From Shouchella miscanthi (GTDB lineage: Bacteria; Bacillota; Bacilli; Bacillales; Bacillaceae_D): 64,000 bases of DNA. Shown in pieces: positions 52,796 to 61,273 of the stretch. The stretch covers positions 310,001 to 374,000 of the forward strand of contig NZ_CP042163.1 in the NCBI RefSeq assembly GCF_007725405.1. The letters run 5' to 3'. The position numbers were made by a program, and so were the translations under genes. Positions within the stretch are counted from its first letter, which is position 1. Each line of letters starts with the position of its first letter. Below the pieces are notes generated by a model. That model saw only the letters and a list, made by a program, of their open reading frames with translations. It was not told the DNA's origin and did no database searches.

Positions 52796-54385
52796 TTGAA
52801 CGCTTTTGCGATAGCCACGTTTCTTTTTATTGTTGTGGCGATATGGATTTTTGCTTATCGAAAAAGTAGGACGATCGATAATTCAAGCTCAGAAGGGTAC
52901 TTCTTAGGTGGTCGTAGCTTAACTGGTATTGTAATCGCGGGTACTGTAATTGGTACGAATCTATCAACAGAACAGATTGTTGGTCAAAACGGACAAAGCT
53001 ATGTTGCTGGTATGGAAGTAATGGCTTGGGAAGTAACCTCGGCAATTGCGATTGTCGCCCTTGCGTTAATTTTCCTTCCAAAATATTTAAAGCATGGCGT
53101 AGATACGGTTACCGACTTTATAGAAGTACGCTTTGACAAAACTACAAAGAAGATTGCATCTGCTTTATTCATATTTACATATGTTGTATCTTTCTTACCT
53201 GTCGTTCTTTATTCGGGCTCCTTAGTGTTTAATCAAATCTTCTCTGTTGATGAAATGCTTGGAGTCGATCCACTAATAGCGATTGCATTAATTGCTGGTG
53301 GAATAGGCATTGTGGGTCTTGCATACTTAATGTTAGGTGGATTAAGGCTAGCCGCATTTAGTGATACGATTTATGGAATTGGCTTACTTATAGCTGGTCT
53401 ATCTGTACCAATTTTTGGTTTGATGCTGTTAGGAAATGGAAATATGTTGTCAGGCTTTGAGACAATACGTCAAAACACTCCTGAAATGCTTAATGCGATT
53501 GGAGCAGTTGATTCTGCTTATGTACCATGGCCAACGTTATTTTTAGGGATGTTTTTTAACAACTTATTTTTTTGGTGCACAAACCAAATGATTGTGCAAA
53601 AAGTATTAGCGGGAAGAGATCTTCGAGAGGGTCAAAAAGGTGCATTGTATGTAGGTTTTTTCAAGATATTCGGGGCTCTTTTCCTTGTCTTTCCAGGCAT
53701 TATTGCATTAAATATGTTTGGGGACGGCATCTCTAATTCTGATAATGCTTACCCAATGTTGGTATCTGCTGTTTTACCTGAATGGATGTTTGGTGTGTTC
53801 GCTGCTGTCATTTTCGGAGCCATTTTAAGTTCATTTATTGGCGCGTTAAATGCTGCTTCGACACTACTCACACTTGACTTTTATAAGCCAATAGGCAAAG
53901 AGAAAACAGATAAGCAAATTGCCCGTGTTGGGAAAATTTTCACGATTGGTGTCGGTTTAACAGCAACAATTATTGCTCCACTCATTTCGTTTGCACCTGC
54001 TGGTTTATACCATGTTGTTCAACAATTTAACGGTTTGTATAGCATGCCACTTCTTGTTATTGTGTTATTAGGTTTTTATTCAAAATATGCAACGCCTTTT
54101 GCTGCTAAATTTACATTCATCTTTCATGTAATGGTTTATGGAGCATCACAGTTATTTTTAGACATCCATTACTTATATGTATTTAGTGTTATGTTCTTTG
54201 TTGACTTGTTTATCTTATGGGGTGTCAGCCGATTGCAAAAGAATACAACTCCGTTTGTATTCGAGTCAGGCAAGCAAAAAGTTGACCTCACCCCTTGGAG
54301 ACATCGTTATTGGGTCAGTGCCGTTGTGATCATCACTGTTCTTGGTACATACCTTATCTTTTCACCATGGGGGATTGCACAATAG
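52796..54385 (+). CDS. Sodium/solute symporter, probable inositol transporter
   Basis: 529-residue SSS-family Na+ symporter with about thirteen or fourteen helices. The family pattern is seen in SSEGYFLGGRSLTGIVIAGTVIGTNLSTEQIVGQNGQSYVAGMEVMAWE and in the middle MFFNNLFFWCTNQMIVQKVLAGRDLREGQKGALYVGFFK, and FGAILSSFIGALNAASTLLTLDFY. TTG 52796 has the better spacing from GGGGGAAA; TTG 52790 is possible. At the end of the iol operon it takes the place of the MFS transporters IolF/IolT of B. subtilis. Confidence 0.88.
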   Translation: MNAFAIATFLFIVVAIWIFAYRKSRTIDNSSSEGYFLGGRSLTGIVIAGTVIGTNLSTEQIVGQNGQSYVAGMEVMAWEVTSAIAIVALALIFLPKYLKHGVDTVTDFIEVRFDKTTKKIASALFIFTYVVSFLPVVLYSGSLVFNQIFSVDEMLGVDPLIAIALIAGGIGIVGLAYLMLGGLRLAAFSDTIYGIGLLIAGLSVPIFGLMLLGNGNMLSGFETIRQNTPEMLNAIGAVDSAYVPWPTLFLGMFFNNLFFWCTNQMIVQKVLAGRDLREGQKGALYVGFFKIFGALFLVFPGIIALNMFGDGISNSDNAYPMLVSAVLPEWMFGVFAAVIFGAILSSFIGALNAASTLLTLDFYKPIGKEKTDKQIARVGKIFTIGVGLTATIIAPLISFAPAGLYHVVQQFNGLYSMPLLVIVLLGFYSKYATPFAAKFTFIFHVMVYGASQLFLDIHYLYVFSVMFFVDLFILWGVSRLQKNTTPFVFESGKQKVDLTPWRHRYWVSAVVIITVLGTYLIFSPWGIAQ

Positions 54386-54386
54386 C

Positions 54387-54420
54387 GTTAAACCAGTAGT
54401 CTTATAGACTGCTGGTTAAC
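54387..54420 (+). terminator. Hairpin at the end of the iol operon
   Basis: Eleven-bp stem ACCAGTAGTCT / AGACTGCTGGT (one G-T pair) with loop TAT, directly after the transporter stop. There is no T run, so it may be only a weak terminator. Confidence 0.6.
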
Positions 54421-54530
54421 ATAGAAAACCTCATAGTCTCTTTTCAGCGACAACAACCCTCCTGCTTTTTTCCTGTTTTCTACTTACACGGCATCGCGTA
54501 TAATTGGTGGTTGGAATAAGGAGAGAAAAC

Positions 54531-56654
54531 ATGAAGCCAACTATTCAATTGGGTTTGTTTGAACTAAAAGAAGAGATGAAGCAGCGAAAGCATCAGCGAA
54601 TGACCATTAAAATGCGCTCGTTTATGAAGCGAATCGGTCAAAAAAGACGTACGGAGCATATGGTTGCTACTGTAAACAAGCATTTGAAGCGATTAAAGGT
54701 ACGAGTGTATTCATCAACAGGAACGCAATGGCATCGTCTGAAAATGGAAGAGTGGGTGACCTTTTCTTTTCAAGAGATGGAACATTCTCCTCATCTTGTA
54801 AAGGTGAGGACCAGTGATTTTCCTTTTCGCCTCTATGTGCATCAAGAAGAAGCGCTCCGGCGGTTAGACAAGATCCCCCTGCCGTTTTCTGGTATCTTGT
54901 CGATCCCAACAGGCGGTGGGAAAACAGTCGTCGCTGTGCATTGGCTATTGAAAGAGGGAGTGAGCAAAGGGCGCAAAGTGCTGTGGTTGACACATCGACA
55001 TGATTTACTTGATCAAGCTTTTTCTGCCATTCGTACCCTAGCGACAGACGATTTAGTGGAAAAGGTCAAATCCATTTCGTGCCGGCTCATATCAAGTGAA
55101 GAAACACATGAATCGGTAAAGGCTATTCAGGCAGTCGATCAAATTGTTATTGGCACGAATCAAAGTATTGCAGGACAATTATCGTTGCTGCAAGAAAATT
55201 GGTTAAAGGCGAATGAGGACTTATTGATTATCGTGGATGAAGCGCACCATGCAGTGTCTGAAACGTACGAGCTCATTCTAACCACATTATCTAAAAAAGC
55301 AAATCCGACTATTTTAGGTTTAACTGCTACCCCTTTTCGGACTATAGAAGAAGAAAAAGGATTGTTAAAGAAACGATTTCCTGCTGATATTGTCTATAAG
55401 CTAGATGTTGCCACGTTAATTGCTAGAGGCATTTTAGCAGAGCCGTTTTTTAAAGAGCTTAAAACTGGTGTGGAAAAATTGCCGACTTTATCAGGAGTAG
55501 ACATTCAGCACATTCATACAGCCGATCGTCTACCTCCTAAGGTTGAGCATTATTTGGCTGTCCATCAAGCGCGCAATACGCTTATTGTAAAAGAGTATGG
55601 CGATCATAAACAGGTGTATGGCAAGACGCTTGTGTTTGCGATGAACCGCAAGCATGCCATCCTTTTGACAGAACAGTTTGTAGAGGCGGGCATCTCTGCT
55701 GACTATTTCATTTCAGGAGAAGAGAAGAAAGAAGATGCATTAAAACGGTTTAAAGAAAATGAACTAGATGTGTTAGTGAATGTGAACATGTTAACCGAAG
55801 GAACGGACTTACCAGATGTTCAAACCGTCTTTTTAGCTCGACCAACAACGTCTGCTATTTTAATGACGCAAATGATCGGAAGGGCGATGCGAGGTGTCGA
55901 AGCTGGAGGAACGGCGTCAGCGCGAATTGTCCATTTTCATGATGATTGGCCAGAAACGATTTCGTGGATTACGCCTAGTGAGCTCTACCGAGATGAGGCG
56001 GCTGTAATCAAGCAGCGGAGTTTTGAGAATCAAGAGATGCCATTATCGACTTCAATTGTTGACAAGTGGTATAAGAGTCTTCCTACACAAGAAGCGGAAG
56101 CCCATCGTTTTGTTGAAACGATTCCTGTTGGTGTGTACTCGTTTATCGATCCTTCCTTGCAGCAGACAATCGACATTCTTGTGTACGAGCATTTGGCTAC
56201 TGCTTATGAAGCGTGGCTTGAAAACTTGAAGCCAGTAGCGAAAAATGAAGTGAGTGCAATGCTTGATAAAACAGCCAAAACCTACTTCAAAGAAAAAAGA
56301 CATACATTTGGCTTTCATGAACAAGATCTTGCAGCCCTTTACCGCTATTTTAGGGCAACGCAGCAAAAGCCAGTTTTACGCTGGTTGAAAGACCGGGATA
56401 AAGTGGATATCACAAGAATGGCAGAAGAGATTAAGCAAAGAGGGCTTTATGGTGATGAGAAAAAACACTTTATTGATACTCTTTGGAACAAAGAGCAATC
56501 CTTTATAGCGGTTTATTTTGGGTTTGATAAGCTTGAATTTCGAAAGCGTTTAGAGCTGGAGCTTATTCGATTAGAAGAGCCGGAGTTATTTAATAGAAAC
56601 GAACCAAATGATTCAATTATAGATGGAGGTCGTCACGACCTGCCCTCTGTATGA
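54531..56654 (+). CDS. SF2 DEAD/DEAH-box helicase
   Basis: 707-residue superfamily 2 helicase. An N-terminal basic region (about 1-100) precedes the motor: Walker A in SIPTGGGKTVVAV (about residue 125), motif II IVDEAHHAVSE (about 233), motif III LGLTATPFRT, and motif VI QMIGRAMRGVE. A C-terminal helical region of about 200 residues is without a recognised domain. ATG 54531 follows AAGGAGAGAAAAC. It resembles the XPB/type III restriction-like DNA translocases but has no methylase or nuclease partner here. Monocistronic with a terminator; role in DNA repair or defence is unknown. Confidence 0.88.
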   Translation: MKPTIQLGLFELKEEMKQRKHQRMTIKMRSFMKRIGQKRRTEHMVATVNKHLKRLKVRVYSSTGTQWHRLKMEEWVTFSFQEMEHSPHLVKVRTSDFPFRLYVHQEEALRRLDKIPLPFSGILSIPTGGGKTVVAVHWLLKEGVSKGRKVLWLTHRHDLLDQAFSAIRTLATDDLVEKVKSISCRLISSEETHESVKAIQAVDQIVIGTNQSIAGQLSLLQENWLKANEDLLIIVDEAHHAVSETYELILTTLSKKANPTILGLTATPFRTIEEEKGLLKKRFPADIVYKLDVATLIARGILAEPFFKELKTGVEKLPTLSGVDIQHIHTADRLPPKVEHYLAVHQARNTLIVKEYGDHKQVYGKTLVFAMNRKHAILLTEQFVEAGISADYFISGEEKKEDALKRFKENELDVLVNVNMLTEGTDLPDVQTVFLARPTTSAILMTQMIGRAMRGVEAGGTASARIVHFHDDWPETISWITPSELYRDEAAVIKQRSFENQEMPLSTSIVDKWYKSLPTQEAEAHRFVETIPVGVYSFIDPSLQQTIDILVYEHLATAYEAWLENLKPVAKNEVSAMLDKTAKTYFKEKRHTFGFHEQDLAALYRYFRATQQKPVLRWLKDRDKVDITRMAEEIKQRGLYGDEKKHFIDTLWNKEQSFIAVYFGFDKLEFRKRLELELIRLEEPELFNRNEPNDSIIDGGRHDLPSV

Positions 56655-56671
56655 AGGGAATAAGAAAAAAT

Positions 56672-56699
56672 GAGAGCAAATGAGGGCTCTCTTTTTTTT
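56672..56699 (+). terminator. Terminator after the helicase gene
   Basis: Stem GAGAGC / GCTCTC followed by eight T. Confidence 0.85.
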
Positions 56700-56870
56700 A
56701 TGCCCTGAATTAGGAGAGATGATTCATTTTTCTAAAAATAGGTTTAGAATGACAAGTACTGGTAAATAGAGTAGCAAGAAGGAACGATGGGTTCTTTGGA
56801 AAGAGGTGACACGAAACGATTTAACAAAGGTTTGGGATAACGGAAGAACGCTCACTATAGGAGGGATTAC

Positions 56871-58085
56871 GTGGCAAATAATCGCGGTGTTGTATACATG
56901 GGTAAAAAAGGTGTACAAGTACAAGATATTGAGTACCCAGAATTGGTGTTAAAAGATGGCCCAGGAGTTCCTAAAGCGAATGTCGGTCGGAAATGTGAGC
57001 ATGGTGTGATTTTAAAAGTCATCGTTACGAATATTTGTGGTAGCGACCAGCATATGGTACGTGGGCGGACTACTGCTCCAGAAGGTCTCGTATTAGGTCA
57101 TGAAATTACTGGTGAAGTGGTGGAAGTCGGTAGAGATGTGGAGTTTATTGAGAAAGGTGACATTGTTTCAGTCCCGTTTAATATTGCGTGTGGTCGCTGT
57201 GTAATGTGTCAGGAGCGAAAAACGCACATTTGTTTAAATGTTAATCCAGACCGTCCAGGTTCGGCCTATGGCTATGTTGATATGGGCGGATGGGTTGGAG
57301 GTCAATCAGAATACGTCATGGTTCCTTATGCTGATTTTCAATTACTTAAGTTTCCAAACAAAGAGAAAGCTATGGAAAAAATCCTTGATTTGACCATGTT
57401 AACAGATATTTTCCCAACTGGATTCCACGGTGCTTATACAGCTGGTGTCGGTATTGGTTCAACCGTTTATGTAGCTGGCGCAGGACCGGTTGGTTTAGCG
57501 GCGGCACATTCTGCTCAGCTTCTAGGTGCGTCAAGTGTCATTGTTGGTGATCTTAACGAAGAGAGATTGGCGCAAGCCCGTAGCTTTGGCTGTGAAACAG
57601 TCGATCTTTCCAAACATGATCGACTCGGGGAACAAATAGAAGCGATCTTAGGTGTGCCCGAGGTGGATGCAGCTGTAGATGCTGTAGGGTTTGAGGCATC
57701 AGGTCACGGTGAACATGGAGGTGAACAGCCGGCAGCCGTACTCAATGCGATCATGGATGTGACCCAAGCTGGTGGGAAGTTAGGAATTCCAGGGCTTTAT
57801 GTTACCGAAGATCCAGGTGCAACAGATGAAGATGCAAAGACAGGCTCGTTAAAAGTTCGGTTTGGACAAGGCTGGGCAAAGGCGCATACATTTGTTACAG
57901 GTCAAACGCCGGCCATGCAGTATAATCGACAGCTGATGAAGCTTATCTTATCTGGCAAAGCGTCCATTGCAAAAGCCGTCAACGCAACGGTTATTTCTCT
58001 AGATGAAGCACCGGATGGCTATGCTGATTTTGATGGTGGTGCAGCGAAAAAGTTTGTCATTGACCCGCATGGGACCCTTAAATAA
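56871..58085 (+). CDS. fdhA: Glutathione-independent formaldehyde dehydrogenase
   Basis: 404-residue zinc-containing medium-chain dehydrogenase of the Pseudomonas putida FdhA type, oxidising formaldehyde to formate with tightly bound NAD. Catalytic zinc ligands lie in NICGSDQHMVRGR and VLGHEITGEVVEVG; structural zinc in CGRCVMCQERKTHIC; cofactor site VAGAGPVGLAAAHSAQLLGA. The central NPDRPGSAYGYVDMGGWVGGQSEYVMVP insertion and DAVGFEASGHG are characteristic. Start GTG 56871 follows TAGGAGGGATTAC. Single gene. Confidence 0.93.
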   Translation: MANNRGVVYMGKKGVQVQDIEYPELVLKDGPGVPKANVGRKCEHGVILKVIVTNICGSDQHMVRGRTTAPEGLVLGHEITGEVVEVGRDVEFIEKGDIVSVPFNIACGRCVMCQERKTHICLNVNPDRPGSAYGYVDMGGWVGGQSEYVMVPYADFQLLKFPNKEKAMEKILDLTMLTDIFPTGFHGAYTAGVGIGSTVYVAGAGPVGLAAAHSAQLLGASSVIVGDLNEERLAQARSFGCETVDLSKHDRLGEQIEAILGVPEVDAAVDAVGFEASGHGEHGGEQPAAVLNAIMDVTQAGGKLGIPGLYVTEDPGATDEDAKTGSLKVRFGQGWAKAHTFVTGQTPAMQYNRQLMKLILSGKASIAKAVNATVISLDEAPDGYADFDGGAAKKFVIDPHGTLK

Positions 58086-58142
58086 AAAACAAAGCTACTA
58101 TACTCTTTTCTTGGGAGAAGAGTGGGGCTACTGTATATAAAT

Positions 58143-58177
58143 CCGAGCAGGAGATCTTCCTTGCTTGGTTTTTTTTT
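58143..58177 (+). terminator. Terminator after fdhA
   Basis: Stem CCGAGCA / TGCTTGG (one G-T pair) over a GG-AGATCTT-CC inner part, followed by nine T. Another small hairpin (ACTCTT/AAGAGT) lies just before it. Confidence 0.85.
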
Positions 58178-58217
58178 GGCATAATAAGAAGACTTAAAGA
58201 AAAAAGGAGCGTTTGCA

Positions 58218-58412
58218 ATGGATCAGCATGAGGCACAGCAGATTTTAGGACAATTGCGTAGTGGAGAGATAAAAGAAGTGGTTGTGACAAAAGAGCAATT
58301 TACTCTTTTTCGCGAGGTGTTAGTGGAGCAAGATGATAAGAAGGATTTTCGTGGTAATGCGCAGCATCGTGGAGCTGTCATTTATACGTATCAACCTGGT
58401 TGGACGGCTTAA
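58218..58412 (+). CDS. Small hypothetical protein preceding the sigma-54 activator
   Basis: 64-residue soluble protein: MDQHEAQQILGQLRSGEIKE, VVVTKEQFTLFREVLVEQDD, then a basic region and a C-terminal GAVIYTYQPGWTA. ATG 58218 follows AAAGGAGCGTTTGCA. Its stop is 12 bases before the regulator's start, so both are co-translated. No family recognised; the pairing suggests it takes part in signal sensing or in modulating the activator, but this is inference. Confidence 0.7.
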   Translation: MDQHEAQQILGQLRSGEIKEVVVTKEQFTLFREVLVEQDDKKDFRGNAQHRGAVIYTYQPGWTA

Positions 58413-58424
58413 GGAATGAGCCGT

Positions 58425-59987
58425 ATGAATCATTCAGTAAAAGGGAGTGATTCTCTTTCAGCAGTTATTGTTGCAATGGTTAAAGGGGATCATATTTCAA
58501 TTGAAGTCGTTCATCATGACGGTACGGTGCTAGGTACATTATTTCTGTCCGATGTACGCAACGCCATTCAATTAGGTCGAGAAGGCGATACAGCTGCCTC
58601 TCTTCTCGATCACCGCCCAGAATTAGTCGCATCCCATCAGTTTGAATCGTTACTCAAAAGTGAGATGTTTGCGATATTAATGAATTCTCTCTATGACGGT
58701 GTGTACGTAACGGATGGAAAAGGCGTAACGTTAAAAGTAAATAAAGCGTACGAACGAATAACAGGTATTCCGGCGCAAGCCATTATCGGCATGCATATGC
58801 GTGATATGGAAAAAGCCGGCTATATTTCCCGTTCAATCTCCCTTGAAGTCATTAAGCAAAAAAAAGTAGTGACTCGGATGCAGCGTTTAGCGAGTGGAAG
58901 AAACGCTATGGTGTCTGGTACGCCGTCATTTAACGGTCATGGAGAGATTGAATATGTCGTAAGCGTGGTTCGTGATATGACCGATCTTATGAACATGCAG
59001 GCTGAGTTGGAAGGGTTTAAGGAACAACAAGCCGAGCTTGATCGCTTCATTGGAAAAGGGGACGAAACGCCTCTTGTTGCAGAAGACGAAAAAACAGTTG
59101 CGTTTCTTGCTACGGCCAAACGTGTCGCACAAACGACAGCAACCGTCTGCCTCCTTGGTGAAAGTGGTGTCGGAAAAACAAAAGCAGCCGCTTATATTCA
59201 TGAACATTCGCAGCGAAAAGATAAGCCCTTCGTCGTCGTAAACTGTGGAGCTATTAGTGAGACCTTGATTGAAGCTGAATTATTCGGTTATGGACCTGGT
59301 GCTTTTACAGGAGCTCTAGCAAAAGGAAAAAAAGGTCTTATTGAAGCCGCACATGGTGGGACGCTTTTTCTTGACGAAGTGGGGGAGCTGCCACAAGGGA
59401 CGCAAGTGAAGCTGTTGAAGGTGTTGGATGAGCAACGGTTTACACCAGTTGGTTCAACTACGGAAAAACACGTGGATGTTCGTCTCCTATCGGCAACTCA
59501 CCAGAATCTTTCCAGTCTAGTGAAAAAAGGGGTCATGCGAGAAGATTTTTACTATCGAATTGCGGTCGTGCCGCTTTTCATTGAGCCGCTACGTGAGCGA
59601 CCGAAAGAAATTGATCGCTTAGCACGCTTCTTTTTACAAGAATTAAATGGGCGCTATGGAAGAAAGGTTGTACTAGAGTCAGATGCCGTCTTAGCGTTAC
59701 AGAAAAGACAATGGCCAGGAAATATTCGTGAGTTAAAGAATGTGATTGATTTTGTTGTTGCTACGAGCCCTAACCCTGTCATCCATGCAAGTAATTTACC
59801 GCAACCATTTATTCAACATGAGAAACAGATGCAGGCACCTACGCTAAAGGAAGCTGTAGTACAACTAGAGCAAGCGATGATTACTCAAGCATTGCATGAC
59901 CATAAAACGACCCGAAAAGCAGCTGAGGCATTAGGAATAAGCCAAGCAGCACTTGTAACGAAGCGGAAAAACTACTCATTTGATTAG
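58425..59987 (+). CDS. PAS-domain sigma-54 (SigL)-dependent transcriptional activator
   Basis: 520-residue enhancer-binding protein. PAS sensor (about 75-190: ILMNSLYDGVYVTDGKGVTLKVNKAYERITG), AAA+ domain (about 215-440) with Walker A GESGVGKT, the sigma-54 contact loop GAFTGA and Walker B GTLFLDEVGELP, and a C-terminal HTH (TTRKAAEALGISQAALVTKRKNY). The ATG 58425 has proper spacing from AAGGA; ATG 58416 is too close. It sits immediately upstream of a perfect -24/-12 promoter, so the operon from 60107 is its evident target. Confidence 0.94.
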   Translation: MNHSVKGSDSLSAVIVAMVKGDHISIEVVHHDGTVLGTLFLSDVRNAIQLGREGDTAASLLDHRPELVASHQFESLLKSEMFAILMNSLYDGVYVTDGKGVTLKVNKAYERITGIPAQAIIGMHMRDMEKAGYISRSISLEVIKQKKVVTRMQRLASGRNAMVSGTPSFNGHGEIEYVVSVVRDMTDLMNMQAELEGFKEQQAELDRFIGKGDETPLVAEDEKTVAFLATAKRVAQTTATVCLLGESGVGKTKAAAYIHEHSQRKDKPFVVVNCGAISETLIEAELFGYGPGAFTGALAKGKKGLIEAAHGGTLFLDEVGELPQGTQVKLLKVLDEQRFTPVGSTTEKHVDVRLLSATHQNLSSLVKKGVMREDFYYRIAVVPLFIEPLRERPKEIDRLARFFLQELNGRYGRKVVLESDAVLALQKRQWPGNIRELKNVIDFVVATSPNPVIHASNLPQPFIQHEKQMQAPTLKEAVVQLEQAMITQALHDHKTTRKAAEALGISQAALVTKRKNYSFD

Positions 59988-59998
59988 TTTTGTAATCA
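59981..59998. promoter_or_regulatory. Dyad upstream of the sigma-54 promoter, possible enhancer site
   Basis: TGATTA-GTTTTG-TAATCA, 60 bases upstream of the -24 box and overlapping the end of the activator gene. Sigma-54 activators bind dyads about 60-150 bp upstream of promoters, so it could be the upstream activating site. Six-base arms are short. Confidence 0.35.
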
Positions 59999-60058
59999 TT
60001 CGATTCATATAATGATCAATAAGGGCAATAAAACCGCTCTATACACCTATGTCATAAG

Positions 60059-60075
60059 TTGGCACACTTTTTGCT
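60059..60075 (+). promoter_or_regulatory. Sigma-54 (-24/-12) promoter
   Basis: TTGGCAC-ACTTT-TTGCT, a full match to the SigL consensus TTGGCAC-N5-TTGCT, 31 bases before the iron alcohol dehydrogenase start. Confidence 0.92.
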
Positions 60076-60106
60076 TCTACCTATAAAAAGATAGGGGGAA
60101 GTAAAG

Positions 60107-61273
60107 ATGAATCAGCAACAATTTAAAAGCGCTTACAAAATTTGGACAGGATCAGGTTCTACAAAGCAAGTGAAACACGAGGTTGAGCGCTTAAAGATGA
60201 AGAAGCCGTTAATCGTTAGTGATCGCATTATTGCGAATGCAGGCTTGCTAGATGAAGTCTGTGCTCACTTAGACGAAGTCTCATACGGTACATTTTTGGA
60301 AGTGGAACCAGAACCAGCTTTTGCCGTCATTGAATCATGTAAACGTGTTTTTTTAGAAGGGAATTACGATGGATTTATTGCAATTGGTGGGGGAAGTGCT
60401 ATTGATACGGCAAAGGCGGCTTCTGTGTATGCAACGTATGACGGCGCCTTAAGTGACTTTGTTGGCACCGATCTCGTTCCGGAGAAAGGTGCACCCCTTA
60501 TCGCCATTCCTACAACAGCTGGTACAGGTTCGGAAGTCACGAATATTGCGATTTTATCGGACAAAGAAGCACAATTGAAGAAGGGAATTGCGAGCGATTA
60601 CTTATTACCTGATGTGGCAATTGTGTCACCTGAAATGACCCGCACCGCACCACAACATGTCACAGCAGCAAGCGGCATTGATGCCATGGTTCATGGAATT
60701 GAAGCTTATTTATCTGTAAATGCCTCACCACTTACAGATGCGCTCGCACTTCAATCGATTACGATGATCGCTCGGAGTTTACCGAAAGCATATTCAAATG
60801 CCCATTTTTTAGAGGCCAGAGAAGAAATGGCGACAGCAAGCTTAATGGCTGGAATGGCATTTGGAAATGCCGGTGTAGGAGCGGTGCACGCACTAGCCTA
60901 TCCGCTAGGAGGTCGTTTTAATATGGCTCATGGGGTGAGTAATGCGTTGCTATTACCGTTTGTAATGGAAGTAAACAAACCTGCTTGCCTAGAGCGTCTT
61001 GGGGATATTGCAACAGCGCTAGGAGAGGAAACGACAGGACTAAGTCTAAATGACGCAGCTGACCGTGCTATTCTTGCGATGACGCGGTTATGTGCACAGG
61101 TGAATATTCCTGCAAGTTTGAAGGCATTTGATATTGAAAAAAGCGATTTAGAAGCAATGGCTGATGATGCGTCGAAAATTGATCGTCTCTTAAAAAATAA
61201 CCCACGCCAATTAACGAAAAAGGAAATCTATGAAATCTATCAAGCGGCATATGAAGGAAGGACAGCACGATGA
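60107..61273 (+). CDS. Iron-containing alcohol dehydrogenase
   Basis: 388-residue group III alcohol dehydrogenase. NAD site GFIAIGGGSAIDTAKAASVYA, then IPTTAGTGSEVTNIAILSD, and metal ligands Asp/His in SGIDAMVHGIEAYLS and AVHALAYPLGGRFNMAHGVSNALLLPF. Likely oxidises an alcohol or hydroxy acid to an aldehyde; with an aldehyde dehydrogenase downstream, 4-hydroxybutyrate or a diol are candidates (inference). ATG 60107 follows AGGGGGAAGTAAAG. It overlaps the permease by four bases (ATGA). Confidence 0.9.
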   Translation: MNQQQFKSAYKIWTGSGSTKQVKHEVERLKMKKPLIVSDRIIANAGLLDEVCAHLDEVSYGTFLEVEPEPAFAVIESCKRVFLEGNYDGFIAIGGGSAIDTAKAASVYATYDGALSDFVGTDLVPEKGAPLIAIPTTAGTGSEVTNIAILSDKEAQLKKGIASDYLLPDVAIVSPEMTRTAPQHVTAASGIDAMVHGIEAYLSVNASPLTDALALQSITMIARSLPKAYSNAHFLEAREEMATASLMAGMAFGNAGVGAVHALAYPLGGRFNMAHGVSNALLLPFVMEVNKPACLERLGDIATALGEETTGLSLNDAADRAILAMTRLCAQVNIPASLKAFDIEKSDLEAMADDASKIDRLLKNNPRQLTKKEIYEIYQAAYEGRTAR

